A program made the translations under genes and the position numbers. This document shows, in pieces, positions 55,827-64,000 of a stretch of DNA of 64,000 bases (position 1 is its first letter; each line of letters starts with the position of its first letter). The notes under the pieces were generated by a model. It was not told the origin of the DNA and made no database searches. It worked only from the letters and a program-made list of their open reading frames with translations. Source of the stretch: Paragonimus skrjabini miyazakii (Eukaryota; Platyhelminthes; Trematoda; Plagiorchiida; Troglotrematidae); NCBI GenBank assembly GCA_014338405.1, contig JTDE01002057.1, positions 2,099-66,098 of the forward strand. Reading direction: 5' to 3'.

Positions 55827-55939
55827 GGTCGAAAAGCTGTTGCTACAAACGAACGTGTTATCACCAAATAAATAGTTACCTGTCAGTCAGGTTAACACTG
55901 TGCAAATGTTTAGTCCGCGTGGTGTGCACACAAGGATAA

Positions 55940-58120
55940 GCACAATTTCTGGAAAACATACTTCGGTGATCATTACCTACCTACTTAATCTAGAACTCCT
56001 AAATACAAAAATGGTACATCTGCTTTCAAATGTTTACTGTACAGAGAATTGCAATTTGTAAACATAGAACCTGCGGCATCTTATTTGGTGTTTTTGCTCC
56101 TGCTTGGGATTGTCTGATTTGGACTACATCTTATCTTACAATCTTAAGCAGTCAACTTTATACCAAAGTCGTTAGTGTAGGTATTGCTTTAATCAAACCC
56201 ATTGCCGGCGTATATTACCGTATCGGGTCAAGGTGGAACATTTAAAATGTATTGAGTCTACATTATCCCGTAATGTTTATTTCACAGTTCACTGCTTAAC
56301 TTTATTCTGGCGTTCCAAACTTATCTGAGCTTTCCATACGGATAATCAAGAAAGCATGATATCTGATGTCAGTGTTATTTTATCAACCTTGGAAAAAATG
56401 TGAGAAGGCAAAATAGTGCTTGTAGTAAGATTTTTGATATCATAAACATGTTTGCGTTAGTAACGAAGGCCGTTAGACATTTACGAAGTTAAACAGTGTT
56501 AGCGCGGATAGTAGAATGATGAATCCACATTGTTGCGGAGCTGTAAAGTACAAACAGTGAAAAGTTGTATAGTTCCTTTTAATAATAACAATAAACACCT
56601 TACAGTTGGACATAACTGACAAATTAATTTGTTTTACCCAACCGGCACATATCAGACGTGCTCAGGAGTGCTTTGGTTTGAAGATTTTCTAATGGCAATT
56701 ATGACATTGGCGAAATAACCATTCACTCAGAAAGAATGTTGGGATGAAAACGGGTATAAGCCAAGATAATTACGTGAAATATTCTTGATGTGATTACAGA
56801 CGGTACGCGTTGAGATGCGAACGAAGTTATAAACAGCAAACACTACATAAATAGTACACTATTTCTTACCTGCATTCGGTAGGAGCCTCCTCAGGTTATT
56901 TTTCACATCCGCTAGACAAACCAGAATGTACTGAATTCATTTAGTGTCTACGTGAAGGCGATGTGTCTGTTTTAATGAAACACACATCTCACATAAACCT
57001 CGAACAGTGGGACGGAAAAACTCACCCGGAAGTTGACTGTTTTGCAACAGAATTTCAACTTGTTCCCTTGTAGCAGCATCTGAATAAGCATGACCACGTT
57101 ACTTTAATAGTTCACTATATCACGTTCAGAACACTAGTATGTTATCAATGTGTACTTAACAGCTGGCTTTGAATAACGCATACTGAGATTTGTTGGTTAG
57201 AACACATCATTAAACGAAACAAACTATTTTAAGCAGTTGCGTTCAGTGTCACCTGTCTTAATGTCAAAGTTGCCATAATAGCTAGTTTGTGCTTGCATAA
57301 CCAACCATCAGGACACCGTGACTTGAGTTTAGCTAGAATGTGCCATATCGTACTTTGCCTTGAAAAAAGCCACTGTAGAAAACACTGTGGATGAGAGCAA
57401 TAGTTGGGATATCTTTCCAATATATGGTTCTTTCTTACCAGGGCGTCCAAGAAGTTTCTTTATTGCAGTTTCCACCTCAACTTAAGAAAGGAAAATGAAA
57501 ACCACCAAAGGGTTGCGAGTAAAACTGAAATATTTCCAATTCGGTATATTACAAATTCTTAGGTATCCGTGAGCTCGATAAGAACAATCACATGATTACT
57601 CATGGAATACTATAAGAATACCATTTTTTAATAATACATCAATACAACTTCACTGTCATACACTAGTGAAGGTGAATATTTGACGTCAGAGATATCATGT
57701 GGTGCTATTTGTACTGTTCTAATTTTCCACGTTGGCTGACTATTAACGTGGCCCTTAACTCGACATGTACTTGAAGTATGTCTGTCAGCGTCTTAGCGGT
57801 TTTGAAGAACAGTTTATTTTTTAGTTTAGCTGCAATTTTAATTGAACTGTGCTCTGCTCTTTTAGTGGGTAACTGAAGGACAATGTTCCCTCAAAGCTGC
57901 GTTCCTCGGAATTTTACAACAGAGTGCTTCGAAGCGAGACTTTGACACACAAGACAACGTGTACCATAGGGAAGGTATAAAATCTCGAAACTCACTTGCT
58001 GATTTGTTCTCCTGAAAAATCCTCGCAATCTGATCGTTGTTGGTAGAATCTAAAACAGGATATCAAGAACTGATGATTTGTTCTTCAGTTATGGTAACAA
58101 TGACATTATACGAAGTATAC
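55940..58120. other. No supported gene
   Basis: AT-rich sequence without motifs. Confidence 0.4.
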
Positions 58121-58129
58121 AGTGCCTAG

Positions 58130-58359
58130 GGAAATACCGTGCATGAAAACGTTGGTGTGTCTTATAATGTCAATAGGTTGTTGGAGTTTTTCTCGAACCA
58201 TTATACAGACTGTGAAGTTTTTCACTTGCAGAAAACTTGTGTTTTTCCGATGAGTGCTGACAACTCAGACATGTTTTGTGAAACGGATTTTTACTCCCTC
58301 TTTATTTCCCGTTTATCCTCAACGAAACAAAACTCAAGCCTAGGCTTTGTTTCGTAGGT
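58130..58359 (+). other. Protein-like open frame, unknown
   Basis: Frame open after CCTAG at 58129, reading NVGVSYNVNRLLEFFSNHYT and PMSADNSDMFCETDFYSLFI, ending at TAG 58357 (a donor-like TTTC|GTAGGT overlaps the stop). It has no ATG at the start and the acceptor is poor. It could be a decayed exon. Confidence 0.22.
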
Positions 58360-59959
58360 GATCAGTCCATACAGGCGCAAAACGCTAGAATAAAATATGA
58401 TTGATACCAGAACTGCTGAATGTCGCGCACCATCCGTTTTTCTACCGAGCAGTTTGAACGCTTCTAGTGCCAACAAATAACCTTAGGATCCAGAAATTAC
58501 TTTACTACTCAAATGTTCACCAGGTTCCTCACTGTTTTCGAGTCCAATTCGCAAAAAAGTTAATTTGTGCGTCCCATTTAATCTCCACTGGAACTCTGGT
58601 GAATGGGATAAACTTCTATTAATAGAAGTTCGTGGCTTCCGTTGCCAATGAAATGATTTGCTATACTAAGTACTGAAAACAAAAATCACACTGTAACCAT
58701 AGTATACCAATTTACGAGGCTGTCACTTTTATTGCAGTGTGACAACAACTTTGTTAGAATGTTCCACTAAAGTTCTCTCGTCAGACAAAAACAACATGAT
58801 ACTTTCACACATAGAGGTGCAAAAACATTGGATTGAGCCACATGATTGCCACTTAGAAAATCGATTGCTACACTTTTTAATTAGCCAACATGAAATATAC
58901 TTTTGCTTCATTGTGACTACATTATTTCAGAAAGAAGTACCGGGTATGAACTTCGTCTCTGTCAGAGCTTGTCAGTAGTGTGTCATTGTTGCGACTGGAA
59001 CTTCAAACCTGTTTCAAAGTTTTTGGATGAGTCGTTCTGACTAACGCATGGTCACCTATTATACAATGTGAGAGCACTTTTATGCCAAACGCTCGGACAA
59101 AGTCAAAACTATTTACCAGGAGACTACTCATAATAACTGATATTGACCTTGTTGAGAGGATTACAAGCGGTATCCGATTGGAGTTAACAAGTTCCAATCC
59201 TCACTGAGCGGAGTTGGTTGAACATTTATAGCTAATGTTTCAGCTGAACTTAATGTGGCCGGTAAACTAATTTGAGGTGAAAATGACACGGCAGTAAAAT
59301 GTTGACTAATTTCCTACATAAAAAATGTTCTGTAATGCTGAAAATAACTAAAGAAACTCTGGTTATTCTCTCAAAGCCATCTTGCTCAAAAGCTGGATTT
59401 CATTCCTACATTCTTCTACTTCGAAGAGTCGGCAAGCATAGTAAGTAGGTTTGGCTTTTCTAGACTTCTATGTAAAGGTGACCGACAGTGCTTAAAACAG
59501 TACTGTTGTAGGTCCAGAACGCAAGGAGTATTTATTTAGAAGAGCGACACCAGAAGTATGTTGTCAGACACTACCTCAGCCATGAACACTGATTTGCACA
59601 TAACAATAACCATGGGACATCGGTTTTTGCAAATGTCAAGTTCAGACATAGAAACCACCATTACTTGTTGGAGTTCACCTTATTGTTCCTTTTAACAATA
59701 TCGAAATACTTAACGGCTGCCAGACCGTTCAATTATAGTTAAGGTAATCTCTTGTTTTCATTACATCACATATATGTGCATAACAAAAATGTATGAGCGA
59801 CTTTTGTGAACATACGAGAAATTCAGCTGAATTATCTTAAATTTTAATGTAACATGCCAGGGCCCGATCACAGATGTTAATGACCGGTAAATCTTTTCAA
59901 AATGTATTGATATTTTCCGTTAACTTTGGAAGCTGCACTACCAGACTGGCAAAACTTCT
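58360..59959. other. No supported gene
   Basis: AT-rich. A plus frame (58739-58978) and a minus frame (58729-58911) overlap each other; neither has support. Confidence 0.4.
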
Positions 59960-61280
59960 AACAGTACTACTAGTCGATCCTCGTCCGGTGACCATCTAAC
60001 AAAAGCCAGGAAACAGTTTACAGTCTCATCTATCCTAAAAAGTGAATGTAGAGATGACGCGGGAAACTATCGACTGGTAGTGTTGATTTCAGTGGGTCTC
60101 AAACGATTACCGAAATCACCGAACGACTCCCTCCGAGTCAAGATTGAAGACTGTGAATTTATTACCAGCGTGGAACGTGGATTCCGTAGGAGATATTAGT
60201 GAGTCGCAAGTATATCGATTGCTCAGGACGTTTGGACGAAGGCTGCGATGTGGAATGTGTTCTATCAAATTTTCCGAAGTCTATGATTGGGTTGTTTACT
60301 CCATTTTTCGATGGAAACCCCACAGTTATAACTTCACTGAGCTCATTACAAACATAGCTTAAGAACTATATAGCTGAACACAGATTGAACCTCAAAATGG
60401 TCGGATGGTTGCCAGAGTTATTGCTTACAAAAGAGGTTTTCCGCGAGGATCTCTCTAAGGATCCATGCTTTTCATTCATTTTTGCTGTTAAACTACCGAG
60501 CATCAGCACCTCACCAATGTTGCTCCGTATTGATTAAAAAAGCTGTGGTGAGGTCTAGCGTGCTCGATACATCTGGTGCACTCAGTAGACGATTTGAACC
60601 ATCTGAATCAGTAGTCCATAGAAAACAAGTTGCTGTTTACCGTGACCAGATGTGACGTCATGCACATTCGCTATCAAAATTTGGCTCACCAATAACTTTC
60701 TATCACTGTACTACTCGCACCAATATGCCAACAAGATATAGGGACGTCAGTTTTAAACAACTTCAGTTTTTCTGCACTTTTTGCAGCCCTGGCTAAAAGT
60801 TGCAGATGACTTTGCAAAGTACCAAAGTCATTGGCGGAATGCCTTATCGTGAAGACTTTCCCATTATGTTCATCTCAACAAGCCGCCAAGACCTGAAACC
60901 GTACAAACAGCCCTATCCTAATTATCACCAAAAAAATTGGTACATACTGAAAGCATTCAGAGATAGAAAAATCCCATACTGCGAGAAGCTAGCGTACTTC
61001 TGTCAAGTGAATAAATTACAGACACTTCATGGGAGAACTTCTGCTGATCTAAAAATACTACATATCCCGAGTCATCTATTGTCCCATCACCTCCCATCAA
61101 ACAGGTACAATCTGAAGAATCGTTTGCTGAAGTTGGGCTATAAAAGAAGTAGATTATATTGAAAACAGATTTGCTTCATCGTCAGGGTCTGTTCAAATTG
61201 GAAAGCGCTGCCAAAGTGTGTTACCGCGGCTAATAGACTGGAAGGCATCACAGTTTTGCCCGATCGATACATACATATGA
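59960..61280 (+). mobile_element. Decayed LINE (non-LTR retrotransposon)
   Basis: Reverse-transcriptase landmarks appear in order in shifting frames: CRDDAGNYRLVVLISVGLK (for the usual NYRP-SLTS block), VERGFRR and QDVWTKA (QHGFR and the W-T-A block), KRGFPRGSL-stop-GSMLF (for GVPQGSVLGPLLF), VADDFAKY (the FADD box) and, near 61230, a final block like the C-terminus of CR1/jockey-type ORF2 (GKRCQSVLPRLIDWK). Many stops and frameshifts show that it is long dead. One frame of 120 codons (60800-61162) is a remnant of its 3' part. Confidence 0.75.
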
Positions 61281-64000
61281 GATAATCAGTACTAAAATTA
61301 TCCTAACCACCAATCTGGCATAAATTTACAGATCAATAAATGTACATATCTTGTATGTTTGCTGCTGACGTGTTTGCATTCCAGCAGCTTCGACTCAGTT
61401 ACACTCCGTTGTAATCCGTTCAACATAATTTTTCACAGGCCATTACAGAGAAAGTAGCGGATAAGCAACGAACCTTCCCACTACTCTAGCATCTTGCTAG
61501 CCCATGACCAGTTCACCGGGCCTCAAACCGACACATCCTCGAGGTATTTTATATTGCCCGATATTGCTGTAGGAATCCAGTCCGCCGACACAGTATCTTC
61601 TCTGAAAGTTTAGGCGAAAGCGGAATCAGTGGGCGGACTATTACACAAGAGATTTTCTAGAACGACTCACTGCATCGGACGGTAAAAGTTCAGTTCATTT
61701 ATCAAAAATAACTTTTCGCAATGCATGTTGTATACATGAGTACTTTGTCTGTGGATTTCATGCAAATCGAAAAAATAGTTCCGTGTTTTAACAACTGAGT
61801 TTGTAGTGCACAAGGTGTAATGATATTGCGTCCCCATGGCGAGCAAATTGAAAGTCCATTCATGCATAGTGTTGATTAAATCTGTGTACATCAGGTACTG
61901 TTGGACCACATCACCTCAATACGTCTGTGGTAAAGATGATAGGGAAGCCATCATCTCCAGCAGGCTCGTTATGTTCTCGAATTTGGTTCAGAATGTCTCG
62001 GAAAGCCAATAAACTGCTTGAGTTGCTTACTAGGTTGACTGTTAAGTTTCATTCTGAAAGCCTGCCAAAAACATATAACGTGTTGTGGCTCTCTCTGTAT
62101 GAGTTGGTATCAAAGTTTTGTCAGCTTTTTTTGCTGTAACCAGCACAAACCCTGTTGGGAAAGTAAAATTAAGATTGACACGATGGACCACAGCAATCTT
62201 CTCACAAGTGTCTCATGACAGGAATGTTTAAGTCAGAATAATGATTTGTAGTATTTCGATGGTAACCTAGAGTTTGAATGTGTGACATCTGATTAATCAT
62301 ATATCTCGCTGGATGTCTGATATTTACCCGGAGAACCACTCAAGTATTAAGGTTAATCTTAGTTTTTAATAGTTCAAATGAACTGTCTGACATACAGTCT
62401 ACAATCTCTAGGCGTTCAGCTGGTCCCAATTTGGAATGCCTTACTTGAACCTGTCTTGATACCACAAACTTCACTTTTTGCCGTTACATACAAGATAACC
62501 AAACTGATTTCGTCAGTGGCTTGATAAGAAAATGTATTCCAGTAGAGTGATCCTATGCTCTACTTCTCATACTTGTTCTGGTTAGCTGTTGCTTGATGCA
62601 TACAGAAAGGTGTATGATGTACATCCAGCAGACTGTGGGTGGTTATCTGTTCACCTCTTGCACATTTCTTGGTATTCTTATGCTGATAGTTGCTGACCTT
62701 GTCAATACAAATTTGTTGGACCATTGCACACATTGTCTGTCATTCATACGGGAATCAGGAAGATAAATTTAGCTGTGCATAAGTGTTTTGACATCCTTTT
62801 ATATTGTAACTGTACACACATATATGTATACACATATGAAAAGACAGCCTCACCATAGCGTCGGAGCAAAAGCTGAGTAGGTACGAGATAGGATAAACAA
62901 CACTTTCATCTAGACCTTTTATGACAGTAACGAAATTACTTGGAAAAACGCATTCGTGGTCGTACTTATCATGTGAGCAGATTTTACTGACGCGTAGTAG
63001 TAATTAACCTATGCAGTTTCCCATTGTTTCAGAGAAGCCAAACTGTGAGCATTGGCCCATCTAAATCTCTTTGAGAAACTTACGATTGCGCAGGTAACCA
63101 CGGGTGTCCAGTACCTCGGCACATGTTCTCCCCGATGAACTAGGGCGACCTACTCAATTCTAGTTCAGCAGTGAAGCCAACTGAAGAATGTGATTGATGC
63201 AACTTTTCACGTCAATACTTCACTGAAACTCTAATTCGGTTATGTAGACAGTGGTGAAAAATGTACTTTGCAACACTTCCTTGGTTTTCAAGTTTGCTTG
63301 ACTAATTGTCTTATCAGGACAAACTAGCGGTAAATATTCAGGATAATGCAGCACTACACTTAAGTGACAATCAGCTATATTGCAGGCATCATATGAGTGC
63401 GCGTAGTCTAAAGTAATCAGTGGACAAGCATGAGTGTTATAGACTTGACTGTTTTGGAGCCCGCAGTGATATAGGTTGTGCGATTCGGATCTATTATTGA
63501 GTGGTTTGTTCGTCACATTTTGGCACCGTCAGTCAATCTCTGTGGTAGCTTTTGTTTGGTCGGGTTACTAGCCGGCTCTGTTAGCAATATCGCTATTGAC
63601 GATGGATTATTTGTCGTAGAAACACATTTTTCTCAGCTTTGTACCACAGAATATGCATTTCACAAACCGTAATGCAGGATGGGCCGGCCAACTTTTGACG
63701 CGCGTTCACAGTTAGCCTCTTTGTTCAAACCTAAATTATTTCTGAAATGATACAGATTCTATTGAAACTGCTCATTAGATTTTATTGAATAGCATAAAAT
63801 GCAAGCGTTTACATTTAATCCGCATTACGCCAAATCAATAATAAATACCTCAAGAGAACGAGAAAACAATGTGGTGGAATTTTAAACTTATTTCTGTCAA
63901 ACCTAATAATTACTGGTTTCTCACGATAAGGTATTTGGCAGTAGCTCTTGTACAGTTGTTTCACTGCTAGTGTGTTTGGCCGACTAGGCGATCTCGGTGC
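61281..64000. other. Mostly featureless end of the window
   Basis: No supported gene. A minus frame (61667-61909, 80 codons) and a plus frame (61927-62139) lack recognised motifs. A candidate 12-base micro-exon at 63033-63044 is described under findings. Confidence 0.4.

Noticed and set aside
1..64000. Bacterial operons, CRISPR arrays, phage or plasmid systems.
   Set aside because: No dense gene order, no ribosome-binding-site pattern and no regularly spaced repeats. All strong signals are eukaryotic (splice sites, retroelements).

Overview
The window is eukaryotic nuclear DNA and most resembles a parasitic flatworm (Neodermata). A trematode is my first guess and a cestode is possible. It is AT-rich with no bacterial-style gene packing, very few long ORFs, and many retroelement remnants: Penelope-like elements (PLEs), an LTR element, a LINE, tRNA-derived SINE-like repeats and a mariner. 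It also carries a gene made of tiny in-frame exons behind a signal-peptide exon, which is the layout of flatworm micro-exon genes (MEGs). All gene models are read by eye from splice signals; there is no transcript evidence.

Layout. 1-14.9 kb: mostly non-coding, with a decayed PLE (3.48-4.88 kb, minus), a second PLE with a well-preserved GIY-YIG domain (10.64-12.12 kb, minus), an LTR-like piece (about 12.1-12.9 kb) and a few possible first exons (2371, 5890, 9540). 15.0-20.5 kb and 42.1-47.6 kb: the two arms of a large inverted repeat, each holding the same set of phase-1 micro-exons on opposite strands. The right arm belongs to an apparently complete micro-exon gene on the plus strand (39431-48390: TATA box, signal peptide, micro-exons, C-terminal hydrophobic GPI-type signal). 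The left arm is a truncated minus-strand copy.

Between these arms (20.5-42 kb) lies a second, non-concentric inverted repeat (21585-24148 and 27302-29865, exactly equal arm lengths). Each of its arms carries an LTR with the start of a gag-like ORF facing inward. The interval also has PLE fragments, a SINE-like cluster at 40 kb and several weak exon candidates. 48.6-50.6 kb is a tandem pile of PLE fragments, 50.6-51.6 kb an internally deleted mariner with terminal repeats and TA target site, and 60.0-61.3 kb a decayed LINE. The rest of 52-64 kb is largely featureless.

Assembly warning. The two 100-N gaps (17603-17702, 44898-44997) are each flanked by the same about 1.8-kb sequence on both sides. 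Contig ends fall exactly at the first mismatches that separate the two inverted-repeat arms. The local tandem duplications are therefore almost certainly unmerged contig overlaps, and the orientation of the 27-kb contig between the gaps is not established.
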